The position numbers and the translations under genes are program-made. DNA of 64,000 nucleotides, from contig JAODUO010000036.1 in assembly GCA_025642075.2 (NCBI GenBank), positions 653,501 to 717,500 of the forward strand, in the 5' to 3' direction. Each line of letters starts with the position of its first letter. Position 1 is the stretch's first letter. The notes beneath the pieces are model-generated. The model was not told the origin of the DNA. It did no database searches and saw only the letters and a list, made by a program, of their open reading frames with translations. Origin of the DNA: Ridgeia piscesae. Its lineage: Eukaryota; Annelida; Polychaeta; Sabellida; Siboglinidae. Below, piece after piece: positions 36,401 to 48,797 of the stretch.

Positions 36401-39400
36401 TTATTTATTCATATAAATAACATATTAAGTCATTGCTTCAGTCTGGTCCATTGTGTAATGATTACAGTTGTCATAACTTGAGAAATATTATTATATTAAG
36501 TCAGTATTGTGATTTCGAAATTAGAGAAACTGAACTGAATATAAGTTATTAAAAACATTAATGTGCAGGAATTTGTATTATTTAATGGCATTTGGTTTAT
36601 ATAAAACAATTCTTGTTTTTTGTTGAAATCCTAGCAGCTTTTATAAATATGTTTATTAATTGCAGTACATTCAATATTTTGTTATGTCATTTGTAGTACT
36701 TAGCTTTATTGATTAACATTTATATAATATAATTTACTACAAAATGATTGTAATTTATTGTTTATTAAGGCATGTTGGTGTTTCATGCTCTTAATCATCA
36801 TGTAAGTAACCCATGGTCTGTTTTGCAATTGCAGGCCGTGGTAGTCATCGGGACATTGTCGTTCGCTCTATACTGCTACTTCTACTTCGACAACGTTCAT
36901 TTTCACATAACTCATGGCTATGCGAAATTGGGCTATGCACCCGCCCAGCATCAGGTCGGGCAGAGATATCTTCATGGTGAGTCTAGCTGCGCAAACTAAA
37001 ACTGTCATTCATGCATTCATTATTTCTTAATGGTGTCGATGTGACCTAAATTGGTATTTTAATAATTTAAAGCCGTCGGACAGTATGGTATTTATTTGCT
37101 GAAAATTATGTATTTGTAAGGGTTGAAATGTAGCATTGTGTTGCCAACATTTCAGTTTAGTTATGTTTAATAATGCTTTTGTAATAACTAAATGTTTTAA
37201 ATTGTGATGTGTTGAATGTATGACATTCACATCCCTGCTGGTTGGTGACATCACACAGTGGTTGGCTCAGACAAGTGACTGATGTGTACATACTTTAGTG
37301 TGTAGAATCCAAGAGAAGATCATATTTCACTGTGGCCACTTACTGCTGTCATGGTAACTGTTACACACTTGTTCATAACATCTACATCATCTACAACTGA
37401 TGCTGCCTGTGGTGTATGAGAGGAGTGAGATGAACTACAGCTTTGGTTTACACATTGTTTCAGTTGTGTTGTTTTCACTATACGTTTGAGCCTTACATAT
37501 CATTGTTTTGTCTTTCTCAATGTTGAAGCACATTTTCTCTGCTCAACATTCTTACCCCTGACATCTTCAAACAAGCATAACGTAGCTACTACAATATACA
37601 GTTGTACCCTGAAAACATTTAATTTGAGGCTGGGGTGGAATTCAAATGTTGGATATTTCACGTTACAGCATTCATAATTATGCTAGCAATACTTTTTTAG
37701 ATTTCAGTGCAAATTGTTTGAGGTTTGGTCACATTCCAATGAAAACGATCATGGAAACACCCACTAAGTGAAGATTTAATTGATAAATATCGTAATCATT
37801 AACAGAAACATTGTTTTAGCTGAATTTATTTATTCTCCAGTGCAACAAGCCAAACAACTTTGACATACTTTGAGTACTGACTGATGTGTTATGTGTGTCT
37901 TCTAGGTGCTGGAGTCGAAAAGGACCACCACATTGCAATGCATTGGTTCAAGTAGGTCTTCTATTCATCACTGTAATATATATAGCTCTGGCATAACAGC
38001 TTCCAAACTGTCAGTGACGTGTGCTATGAATTTGAAAATCTACCCATTAAATAAGCTATATATTTAACTAACAAAATAAAACAAAATTCCCAAATGAATA
38101 ATATGTAGTCAGCATCTAGAATTGTTATAGCTGTATTTCAGAACACTTTCATATTATAATGATGTAATCATTGATTCCAATAATTCAGCCATTTCTTCAC
38201 ATACCTGGAACAGTGTTAATGTACGGTGATGATTATTGTAACACATTGTTGAGAGTGTTGACCCGTGCTACAGGAAGGCTGCTGACCAGGGTCATCCACA
38301 CGCGTCCTACAACGTCGCTGTCGGACATCTGCAGGGAATTCGCACAGATCTCCTCGAACCAGGGTGTGTAGAAAAAGTCTTAACAGTATTCTTCTCATCC
38401 CTAATCCACACCCAACACAGTGTTATATATTTAAATGTAAAATTATTCAAGTCATCCTCACAAGCCAGGGGTCGTTGCGCAGCGCTACAGTACCCCTGGC
38501 TGATCGTCTCTGCAAACCGTGGAAGTGAATGGAGTTGAACTAAAAAATCATAGCAGATGTCTTTACCAGTCACTACTGCGTCAGTCGTGGTAAGAGCGGA
38601 AATACCCGTCCCAGTTTGAAGACGGTAACATGACTGGTAGGAATCCCAATATAATAACACATTCACATCCTAAGCTGAACATCTAATCATAATTGCATGT
38701 AATATGAGCAGCATGTGGCTGAAATCACTCAAAATTAAATAACACACTTTTTGTGAGTGAGTTCATTGGCTGAGCTTAAAAGACGAGTTTTCCAAAGGGA
38801 TGTGCCAGGGGTACTGTAGGGTGGTACTGCCACAGCAGCCCATGATATCAGTGACTTTTGACCTTTTCAACTGAAGACGGCTTCATCATTACAACTGATG
38901 TTGTGTTCAGATAACATCATTCATATTCGTGTTGAACCAGGTAGTTGCCTGGTGCCTCTGCACTCTTATTGTTTTATTTGGAATGTTCTTCACATCTCTC
39001 TTGTGGTCTTCTTGCTTGTTCTTTAACAGTCTTCATGACTCCTTTATAACTTATACATGGTATAGTATTTGCCCCACTAGTTTGGGTTATGTCCTGTGGG
39101 TCTACCAGCTAGCCTCTAGATGAATTGGCCGATGGAAATGCCTTGGGTAAAACTAACAATCCTGAAGAATGTCCAGTAATCTCACCAGTGTTCTTTGCAA
39201 ATGTCTGGTTCATCATAGGAATTGTGACTGGCATGATATCAGAACCAGAATAATATTATTAGTTGCTATTTTCCATAAATGTACTGAGTATCAGGGCATC
39301 ATTTTTAAATGAGTGATCGCTCTCACTCCTTACCTTTCCCAATAATCGCTCGTCTATGGAACACATTATTGTAAATTCAGAGTTGAAAATAATTATTCTT

Positions 39401-39554
39401 ACTTATACATTATGTCGTCAGATACAATTACAATCATTTCCTGTCATACTTGTACAGGGAGGCTCACAGATTGATCAAGCATGCTGCAAAGAATGGTGTG
39501 AAACAGGCGAATCAGGCAATGGAAGAAGTCTGCGCTAGAGGGGGATGTGAATAA
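33463..39554 (+). CDS. Single-pass membrane protein with Sel1-like repeats
   Basis: Exons: 33463-33663, 36835-36976, 37906-37951, 38274-38363, 39458-39554; GT-AG borders, 576 nt in frame, 191 residues. Residues 1-67 are hydrophilic and acidic, with DDKTPLLAEE near the start, a [DE]xxxLL endolysosomal sorting motif. Residues about 68-86 (VVVIGTLSFALYCYFYF) form one membrane span. The C-terminal 105 residues hold Sel1-like helical repeats: GYAPAQHQVGQRYLHGAGV, AMHWFKKAADQGHPHASYNV and a third, EAHRLIKHAAKNGVKQAN, ending CARGGCE-stop. Sel1 repeats mediate protein-protein contacts. An N-in topology would place them in the lumen. I do not recognise a named orthologue. The frame is open upstream to an ATG at 33364. 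Confidence 0.85.
33664..36834. other. Intron 1 of the Sel1-repeat gene
   Basis: A 3.2-kb AT-rich intron. No exon, RNA gene or clear mobile element seen on either strand. Confidence 0.6.
38464..38832 (+). mobile_element. MITE-like repeat, copy 2, in a Sel1-gene intron
   Basis: Left end gccaggggtcgttgcgcagc and right end tgccaggggtactgtagg are inverted relatives of each other. The interior matches 19665-20000 in reverse and 13155-13505 directly. It lies in intron 4. Confidence 0.65.
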
Positions 39555-39738
39555 GCCAAGGTGGGGGAAGAATTCTGCTGAATCTATCCTGGAGGAAGAA
39601 ACAGTTAGCTATGGAAGAAATCTTTGCTGCTCTTGGTGGAATGTGAATGTAACCAAATTTATTCTGTTACATATCTTTTTATAGCTACCATGTTACATAT
39701 GTCACAGGACATTCAGTTTGTAGCACATTAACAACTCA

Positions 39739-40163
39739 CTGACAGCGGCCAGAAGTAATTCCCTACTGACAGCGGGCCAGAAGTAATTCCCTACTGACAG
39801 CCGGCCAGAAGTAAGTCCCTACTGACAGCAGGCCAGTAGTAATTCCCTACTGACAGCGGGCCAGAAGTAAGTCCCTACTGACAGCAGGCCAGTAGTAAGT
39901 CCCTACTGACAGCAGGCCAGAAGTAAGTCCTTACTGACAGCAGGCCAGAAGTAAGTCCCTACTGACAGCAGGCCAGTAGTAAGTCCTTACTGACAGCAGG
40001 CCAGAAGTAAGTCCCTACTGACAGCAGGCCAGTAGTAAGTCCCTACTGACAGCAGGCCAGAAGTAAGTCCTTACTGACAGCAGGCCAGAAGTAAGTTCCT
40101 ACTCGCTGACAGCGGGCCAGAAGTAAGTTCCTACTGAAACGAGGCCAGAAGTAAGTCCCTACG
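39739..40163. repeat. 28-bp minisatellite, about 15 units
   Basis: Unit tgacagcaggccagaagtaa plus gtccctac, with two alternating variants (ccagaagtaagt and ccagtagtaagt). It begins about 185 bp past the Sel1-gene stop, so it would be in that transcript's 3' UTR if the transcript extends that far. Each unit contains CAG and GTAAGT, that is, acceptor- and donor-like words. Confidence 0.9.
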
Positions 40164-41290
40164 AGGACTGAGTGAGAAGTCGGTTTGAGTTTAACATTTT
40201 AGTTGTTATAATATAAAGACGTTTTTGACTATTATAATCATTATATTGTTAAAAACTTTATAATATATATAGCATAAAAATATATGAAATGTGAATAAAA
40301 TGGTTGAAAGAAATAATAAAACACTAAAATTAAAATTACGAACCAACACTCTGCACGGTAACACGACCACTGGTTAAAGGTGTGCAATACACAGGGACAC
40401 ACTTCTAGCAGGGAGATACTTTCAGCCCCTTGCATTGACACATGGGCACATTCCATTAATGACGACGTCCTTTTTGCCTGTATATGAGATGGCATTTGGT
40501 ACAATTACTCGCTTCTTAATATAAGTTTGCTATTGTATTTCAGTGGTTGGTAGCGAGGTTGTATAAGAAACTGTTTCTAATAACGACATGCTCATTCACC
40601 CCCACACAAACTGTGATGACGCGATGCCAAGGCAGTACAATGTGTATTGATTGGTGTACTCTTTCAGCTGACCTCAGGAATAGATTTCTATTGAAAGCGT
40701 ACGACACCTGATTAAAATGCGTTAAACTTGCACTGTGTGTTTACACCTTATAATGCCTTGTTGAATTTTTTTAATATCTTACTGCAGTTATCAATATTTT
40801 ATGTAGTTGATCTTAAACAAACTCAACAGGCTGTGTTCAATGCTTTGAAATTCCAAGATGTCAGTTGTTGCTATTATTTCAAAATCTGCTTAATTTATTT
40901 GAATTTATTCTCGCATTTGTTCTTGTAATTGCATGCATTTCATCATCTCAACACAATTGTGAATGATTGTGAATGTAGTGTTATTCTAGTATGCCTTTAT
41001 TACTCACATCACTGCCTGATCTAATAAAAAATTGTTGTGTATTTTGTGCTGGGACTTTCTTTCGCGTTTGTCATTTAGACACTAGTGTACAACTTGACAC
41101 TTGGCCCGAGTGAGTAGATGTCCCTGACTGGCGGCAGAGACCAGTTGGCAGTTGTGCTCTGCAAACACGATTACAGTATCTCGTATTCACCAGAAGCTTC
41201 TAGAACAATATTTCATTAAAAAAATATTGTGTACGGTGGTGTATAGGAAAATATATAATACATTAAGCCTGATGGCGTGTATGTGCTGAG
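40164..41290. other. Intergenic; possible distal 3' UTR
   Basis: AATAAA hexamers at 40294-40299, 40315-40320 and 41023-41028 could end the Sel1-gene transcript. No gene seen. Confidence 0.4.
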
Positions 41291-41332
41291 TTTTCTGCTA
41301 ATATGGTCCGTTGTTACGAGACACACCATATA

Positions 41333-41522
41333 TAGTGGCTATTTCGTGGATAAGCTGATCGAACAATGTGTAATCTGAACGTTGGTGATGAATGGAGGCA
41401 GTATCCGCAACCCGCACCGCGATCTGATGCCTGGGTCCGCGGGCTTCACTCAACAACACAGTACCGAAGTGTTCACTGACGCTGTCGATTCTCATCCGCC
41501 ACGTGACCACAATACCAATCCC
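41333..41522 (-). CDS. Candidate exon of an unidentified gene
   Basis: The minus strand is open across an acceptor-like cctaattttcag at its 5' end and a donor-like G/gtgtgt at its 3' end. It encodes about 63 residues, including FGTVLLSEARGPRHQ, IAVRVADTASIHHQ and YTLFDQLIHEIATIYG. The GC-richer composition and amphipathic pattern look protein-like, but I recognise no family and see no partner exon. It could also be chance or a decayed mobile element. Confidence 0.25.
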
Positions 41523-41939
41523 TGAAAATTAGGATGGCGGAGAACGGAAGAACAATAACTGGCTGCCTGATTCATAGACTCGCAAAGTACAGAGGGTATA
41601 AGCATGCCTGTGTAAAATTTTCCATCCCAGTCCTACTCTTTCGCAAACAAATGTGTCATCATTCAAATAAATTCAATTAGGAATTCTCTACTTCTTCGCT
41701 AGCTGCAACCCAAGAGGAGACAGAGCAACGAAAATGTTATCATTCTCAATGTGCGTGATGGCTAATGGCTATAAAGAATTCAAAATAATAGTAATAATAG
41801 GGCAACTAGACTAAGGTCAAATCGCATTATGTCGTTGTTCTATGTTTGCCACCACTGTCGTCAGGTTTGATGTGATTTCCGTTTTCATTGTCTTTTATCT
41901 TCCGCTCACTACGTACGTTCTCTATCATCAGTCTCAAAT

Positions 41940-42270
41940 TCCTTCTATTTGTTGCTTTTTTTCTCCATTCTTCTCCTCTTTTTTAATGCAACCCCATCGC
42001 AATGTCGGTCTTCCTCGCCTCCGTTTCCCCTCCACGTTCTGGGCATCTGCTCTCTTTGCCAGTTTCGCATCTCCCATTTCTTCTTAAAACTTTCCTTCAC
42101 TCCAACCTCCACTCTTATTTCATCTGTTCTCTTATCAGCTCTTTTAACTCCCACAATGCTTCTAAAATTACCTGGTAATTTTCTCAATACTGGACCTTCT
42201 CCTATTGTTTCTCTGTTAGAGCCATCATCGTCTAGTGCATTCATGTATGTATGCCGGTGTAGCACATGAA
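41940..42270 (-). mobile_element. LINE C-terminal fragment
   Basis: Frame pieces GVKESFKKK followed, one frame over, by MGDAKLAKRADAQNVEGK and RRRGRPTLRW. This is the usual GHVERM..AKRA..VEGKRRRGRP.LRW tail of a LINE reverse transcriptase. Frameshifted and short. Confidence 0.6.
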
Positions 42271-42833
42271 CTGAGCATATTTCCTTTAAGTTTACGTGGT
42301 ATGCGTCTATCTCCCTTCACCTCTTCGACGTTCCTCTATGCGTTTGCCCTGGCTATAGTCTTCATTGTAACCAAAGCAATTAATCTAGTCTTGCATTGGG
42401 TAAATGCCACTTCCCATATTGAATTTATAAATCATAATAAGCGGCAACGTTACGTGTTGTGAAGTTACTGGTTGAACGCCAACGTCTCATTATATTTGCC
42501 AAGGTAGGAATGTTTAATTATTGTTTCATCAGAGTATGTGACTACATGTGGGTATTTGTCATGGTCTTTGTCAGTAGGTTTAGGAGATGTAGCGTAAGGT
42601 ATGTGGTGGCCGGCTATAGGCGGATATTATGTAGGGGCCTTGGGTTCAAGATTGTCTCTTTACTAATGTGGCGTTTCTCTCTTATTTTCAAACTTTGACG
42701 CTTACTGTACGTGAATGGTTTAGCTAAACTGCTAGCTACATTGGTCAGTGAACTTGGTTGTCATGGCGATACATACACCTAATATGAAGATGGGTCATAG
42801 GGTAATCATCACGGCTGCTACACTGGCAGATGG

Positions 42834-42872
42834 TGCGTGCGTGCGTACGTGCGTGCGTGCGTGCGTGCGCGC
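42834..42872. repeat. (GTGC)n microsatellite
   Basis: About nine interrupted units, embedded at the 3' end of the LINE fragment that follows. Confidence 0.85.
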
Positions 42873-43870
42873 TTGCTTGTGTAGACGATTCCTCTTGGTT
42901 CCCACACTACGGCGTGCAATCTTCCAAACCGAATGAAACAAAGGCTCTCGTCATCAGTGTGGATAACCCTGGAGTAAGTGAACTTATCTACCATTTCTAG
43001 TTTCAGTTCCTTCACATTGATTTCTGGTTCATTTCGCATTGCAAATAGTATGAACTCTAACGACGCCTTTTCGCGGTGACCAGTGGCGCCGTCCGACGGA
43101 CGCTGCGCCGAGGGTAAAACAGCCCGTTACCGCGGAAATGACGTCACTGTCACAATTAAAACGCCATTGACCCCCACTTCTACAGAGTAATTGGAATTGT
43201 TATGGGATTAATGCGGAACAAGACTTCACTGTACAGCGGACAGCGGTGTAAGACAGCCATGACACACTAAACAACCAATAATACTATCGTTGCGGTAAGT
43301 TAACACTTTATTTCATTTTTATTTAACGCTTTCAGTCCCTTCACTGATATCTGACTCCACATTCTGCCTGCTGGGGGAGGGCTGGCTGTTGCGTAATGTA
43401 GATTTTTCGGAGTTACTTATAAGGCCATATTGGAGAGTATGTCCATGTAATAATTCTGCATTATTTGCACAACGATCCGCTTTTGAAAGCGCATGCAGTC
43501 GTCAGCGAAGATGTAATCACAGATAGCGTCATGCAACATAATATAATACCATTGTCTTTCACCGAAGTCTTCTCAGCTTGGACATCCTTCCATTAGTGCG
43601 ATAGTTGGTGTAGACGCAATCGTCATCCCCCGTGGAGGCACTGGACCATGAACATCATGCTGAGGAGAGTAGCCCCCAGCATACTGGCGTTGCTAACTGT
43701 GTATGAAGCAGCGGAGGCATCGTTGTCGTTCAACACCTGAGCTTGCATGTCCTCGTGAAACAATCTGACCATGCCGCGGAACATGTCAGGACAACCCACC
43801 TTTGTCATTAGTTTCCAGAGGCTATCGTGATTCAATTGCGACTCTGCTTGTTCTGAAGTCACATTGGCTC
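42870..43870 (-). mobile_element. RTE-like LINE reverse transcriptase fragment, split by an insertion
   Basis: Minus-strand reading: SLWKLMTKVGCPDMFRGMVR then LFHEDMQAQV (43800s), YIFADDC as the catalytic box (about 43510), SPPPAGRMWSQISVKGLK (about 43360), and, after a gap, EPEINVKELKLEMVDKFTYS and FGRLHAVVWEPRGIVYTSK (43020-42880). The two halves repeat the same short stretch of the protein, as expected if about 300 bp were inserted with duplication of the target. Confidence 0.65.
43030..43330. mobile_element. Insertion of about 300 bp inside the LINE fragment
   Basis: Flanked by tttcagttccttcacattg (about 43003) and tttcagtcccttcactgat (about 43331), both copies of the same LINE sequence, consistent with an old target-site duplication of about 25 bp. 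The insert has no coding capacity and is CpG-rich near 43080-43140. Its class is unknown. Confidence 0.4.
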
Positions 43871-43879
43871 CTGTGAGAT

Positions 43880-45355
43880 GATGACTTCTTCAAACGGAGG
43901 ATTAGGTTGTTTAGGAATACATACGCGAGAAGGGTCTTTCTAGCGGACGATTATGGCCAACAGTGCGTGGCAAAGCAGTATTTCTGGTTTCATACAGATA
44001 TTATAAAATACAAAACATATTACATAAAACATAGCATGTAAAATTAAAATAATTATAGTTTGTCTGACAAAAATACGTCCAAAAATATCGAGATCCTGGG
44101 TGCAAGTGCCACTGTACCTTACACAACTGGCATGGGAGTACAGCAACCACCCAAATATACCTGTGTGTGAATGTTTTAGCCATCCTTTATTGCATGTGAT
44201 CGCTATACTTAGAAACCTGTCGGTGTAAATAGAACGTGTCAGTGTGTGAAAGGTCGCCAGTGCTGTACTCCCACGCCAGGTATGTAAGGTAAATAATGAT
44301 GATATATATACACGAGTATTGGTTATAATCCGGCGCATTCCCTTATAATAGCCCTGCATCCTGCCAAAGCGCTTTATACTTGCGCATTTGTCCACCATTT
44401 ACTCACGGCACTCGCTGCAGCATGTATCGATGACAATTCAGCGGAAGTCATAAAGAATAGTCAGTTGTCTCCAGAGATTGGATTTGAGACATTGCCGCTT
44501 ACAACTTCGTCTGCCCAGCAGCATTCCTCCCACGCCGATCACAATACAAGTGTCGTGAACACGCTCTGCCTGCTCAGTGTCAAAGGTTGCTGCAGTTGCT
44601 TTTTGTGCCAGTACATCGAAGTCCCTTGCTGCCGTTTCGAATATCTCGTCAGATTGTTCACTCTATTCCTCCTGTTCACTTATCTGTATGAAAGAATACT
44701 TGGCTGAACGTGGTGATGGATGCCTGTGTATATCCATCCCCACAGCGCTGTCATTTCTGATATGTTGAGCGTTTCAGAGCAGTTGGGGTGGTGCTAGCTT
44801 TGAATTATATTAGTACATTCGATTTATATCAGTATATTTGATTAATTTAACTGCGTCAATTAATGTCTGATGGGTAAGTGTACGTATATTGGACAAAAAC
44901 GACATCATACAGAAAATGAAAGCAGATGCGTGTAACTATTATACGTATGAATAAACATTATCATTGTTCGACCCCGACACTCGCACCGTATATTGGTTCA
45001 CAGTTGGTCCACCGGTACCCTCAATGTTGTCAATGAGATCACGTGGACTGGAGATGTAGTCTTAATATCTGAATATTTGCGGTGATTACACAGCAAAATG
45101 GACAGCTGAGAGAATCGTCAGCAATGATACATGTATTGCTCAGCCTCTGACAAAAAACACAGGACACACTATAAGTGACACACACCAAACTGAACTGTGC
45201 AGATCACAAAGTTCGACTTTACACGAATACGTTTGGTTGCATGTAAAACGTCAGACGTATTTGCCCGCCAATGTCAACCACTGAAAAGTTCACATCAACT
45301 TAAACGCATGTTACTGTCGCAATAATCTGTTGGTAATTGTAGCGATGTCCAAGTG
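43880..45355. other. Intergenic, no gene recognised
   Basis: Contains an inverted repeat of about 30 bp (44107-44137 against 44262-44292; gctgtactcccacgccag and its complement) with a loop of about 125 bp. Otherwise unique. Confidence 0.4.
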
Positions 45356-45361
45356 TTTATT
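45356..45361 (-). terminator. AATAAA polyadenylation signal for UQCRFS1
   Basis: TTTATT on the plus strand, 62 nt past the UQCRFS1 stop on the minus strand. Confidence 0.6.
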
Positions 45362-45422
45362 TCAAATGGTGTAAAAGCTACAAGTTAACGTCATGGTTTT
45401 GGTACACGAGAGTTGTCCGGTG

Positions 45423-45797
45423 TTATCCTACGACGACAGTCGAATCACCAGAGAAGAAGTATTCGGGGGTCTCCATATTCGTGGGCGCTGGTCCTTTTCT
45501 GATACGCCCTGAAGCATCGTAGTGGGAGCCGTGACAGGGACAGTAGTAGCCGCCTTCATATTCTCCAGCGTTCGCCAACGGCACACAACCTGAATGCAGA
45601 AACCACGGATTTATATTTTAAATACATTTGAACTCGGACAGCCGTCCAGTAAATGTAAGTCAGTGATAGAAACATAACGATCGGAGAGGGTAATAATAAT
45701 CACGCACAATATTACTTTTAACTACCTTGCACACCTTCTTAGATATACAGTGTCGCCCTGTGGTGTGGCTCACCACTAAATTCGTCCACTGTTATCA

Positions 45798-45855
<58 letters not shown>

Positions 45856-48744
45856 GTACGTAATTTTTACACCTGTGTTTTAACGCACCACACGGACATT
45901 GAACAGAGAGGTGAGAGGATTTAGAAGACACTGTCAGACAGCCCCACTATAGCTAGCGGGTTAATACTGACAGGCATGCAACATCAAGAAATAAAAGACA
46001 GAACTGGATCTGGACAGGGCACGTCAGTAGAATACGAGATAACCGATGTAGATCGCGTATTACCACCTGGACAAGTCACGAAGAGAAAGGACTTAGAGGA
46101 AGACCGGCGCACGACGGAGACACGAACTACATGACTACTGGAAGGGTACCATTTGGCAGAGGATAGCGCAAGACTGGCATATGTGGAAACAGCATGCTGA
46201 GGCCTCCGACCAACCACGGGACACTAAATATTTTTGAAACAAGCTTATAATAATGACTTCTTATGCGCCAATGTCCTCGAAGATCAAGCTCAGTGGCGCG
46301 ATAATATATGATCTATGCGTCAATATGCGTGTGACAGACATACCAAGGTGAGTGCAGATGCCGAGCACAATCAGCCACTCGGGTCTTTGCACGCGGTCGG
46401 CGTCCGTCTCTTGGTCGCGCAGTTCCGAGACGTTCACCGCCTCCATACGCGCTATCTCTTCGGCGGTACGATGACGAACGAACAGCGGTTTGTTTCTCCA
46501 CTTCAGTGTCAGGTTGGTGCCTTCAGAGATGTCGTCCAGTTTGATCTCTACTTTGGAAAGTGCCAGAACATCGGCGGTTGCGCTCATACTCATTACGTAC
46601 TGCCACACGGCTGTCTTAGCGCCGTAGGTCGCGGGAACCAGTCCACCTTTGTGGAGAGAGGAACGTGGTACATGCTGCAAGTTTGTTAAACTGCTGTACT
46701 CGTCTTAAATACAGCGCATTAAAATCTGGATGTCAGGATCACTAAATAAAAATGCAAGAAGACGCCCAAACGAAGTTTCCCAATAGGCCTATACTTTATA
46801 ATATAAACCCTTCGACTTCTTGATTACTTCATAACACTAGGATATGTTCTCCTGTTGTTTGAGTTGTTATTTTTAAACTGTGTTTTGCTCTCGGAATCTA
46901 CATGATAATGTAAATTAAATTGTTTTCAGTAAGCATAATTTGATTAATACTAATATTTTCTGATGTAGAATTAATTTTGTGAATTTAATCAAATCACATA
47001 TACAAAATGTCCGCATGAGATATATTAACAGAGGTAATTGTTATTTTATCAAACCTGCCAATATCGCGTAAGTGAATAACTTTCGTGAGATGTCACTGGG
47101 GCTTCTTGAACTCTTGGTTAATTTAGTACTGTCGCGTCGGTAATTATTGAAGGATTCCTCAGGGAACGGTAAGTCATTGTGCGTGCTGTACAGCCCTGAA
47201 AAAATCAAATGTTTTAATTATTTACAATTTCAAACGATCAATTAAAAGGTAACTTCTTATATAACGCAGTACGCAGTCCTTAGAACTGCTCTGAGCGCTT
47301 TACATGTTTCCTTCCTGGCAGTTATGTTCAATCAAACACCATCTCAACTCTTCTGGTAATTGATCAATTTAATATCTTTCATAACTTTATTATAGTTACA
47401 ATAATGTGTTATGTTATAAGGAATTATCTCATATTGTTTATCCATGCGCACCCCACAATAGTACCATAATACGAACGACACAGATAGTTAGACCCTATAA
47501 ATCAGCATGAGAGTTGAAGCTGTAGCTTAGCCTTAATCTTACGCGTAGCATCGGTCTGGCCTTATGGAAAAGTCCCTAACTAAAAGATTAACGCACTCCG
47601 GTACTTTCATGAACGGATCCAAAGAGACCAGTCTAATTCATATATCCAGTCGTCTCAACCGGAACTTCAGCACAGCCTTTATCCAGAAATAATTGTGTGC
47701 CCGTCTTGAATGAACCAAGTGTTCCAGTAAGTGTGCGAACTGCTTGCTGGGAAGGCATTCACGTCAACCAGAGCAATTATTGATTAGTTTAGTATTTTCC
47801 AATGATAAACCAGTGTAATTTGAGGTATTTATTTAATTAAAGGGACGGTGCCAGCTCTTAGGTTTAATTGTTGTTCATTTTGTGGTACACTTGAAATTCA
47901 CTATTTCACTATTTTAATTAACTAGTTGCACTATTATGATGTTGCTGTATAGGTGTTCACGAATTATAATTGGCTTCGAAATTGTTAAAATATATGAATA
48001 AGGAAAATAAGCACTATTGCTTAATTCCAATTGTTACATTGTATAATGTCCTTAGACATGTAATTATTACTTTAGTTTTGCTGATTATTATATGTACATG
48101 GCATTATGTAACAATAAAGCTATTGAACATGCTTGCCAATTTGTATTTAGTTACTTTATGAAGCTGCTCTAAACAATGTCCGCGAATTGAAAGATTCCGT
48201 CTGCAACATGTTCAAATCGTAAACATTAAAACAAACCTGATTGGCAATAATGCAGAGGCAAGCAGAGTTAACGGCAATACCTTCTGATGTAACTTTCCCA
48301 CGCTCTAGGCAGAAGACTTCCTATTACAAATTACTGCTCGGCAATTTCTGGGCAGATAAGCTGGCACCCTCTCTTTAAAACTGAACCATTTGATTTGTGA
48401 AACTACTAGTTCTGCCCAATGCCAGTTATTAACCAGGACCCTTAGACTTATAACAATTAGTTAATCCAAAAAACGTCAAAACAAAATGTCAACGCCAGGG
48501 GCAGGGAGACGTGCCCCCAAAACCACCTGTATCCTGCTATGCTTCCTTTTCTCAGTTTGGTTGTATATGTAATAGCCTAAGTTACAAGATGATGATTGGA
48601 TAAACTCAAGTTCGCGCATCGCGAAATTCCGTGACAATACCAATGCGGCACAATACCAATACAACACCGAGTTGGACGATGCACACACTTAGCTATGACA
48701 AGCAACCATATAACATTTACCTGCTTTTTTATAGTTCAAACTCA

Positions 48745-48797
<53 letters not shown>

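Noticed and set aside
39739..40163. Regular direct repeats resembling a CRISPR array
   Set aside because: The units are contiguous with no unique spacers, and the surrounding genes are eukaryotic and spliced. It is a minisatellite.
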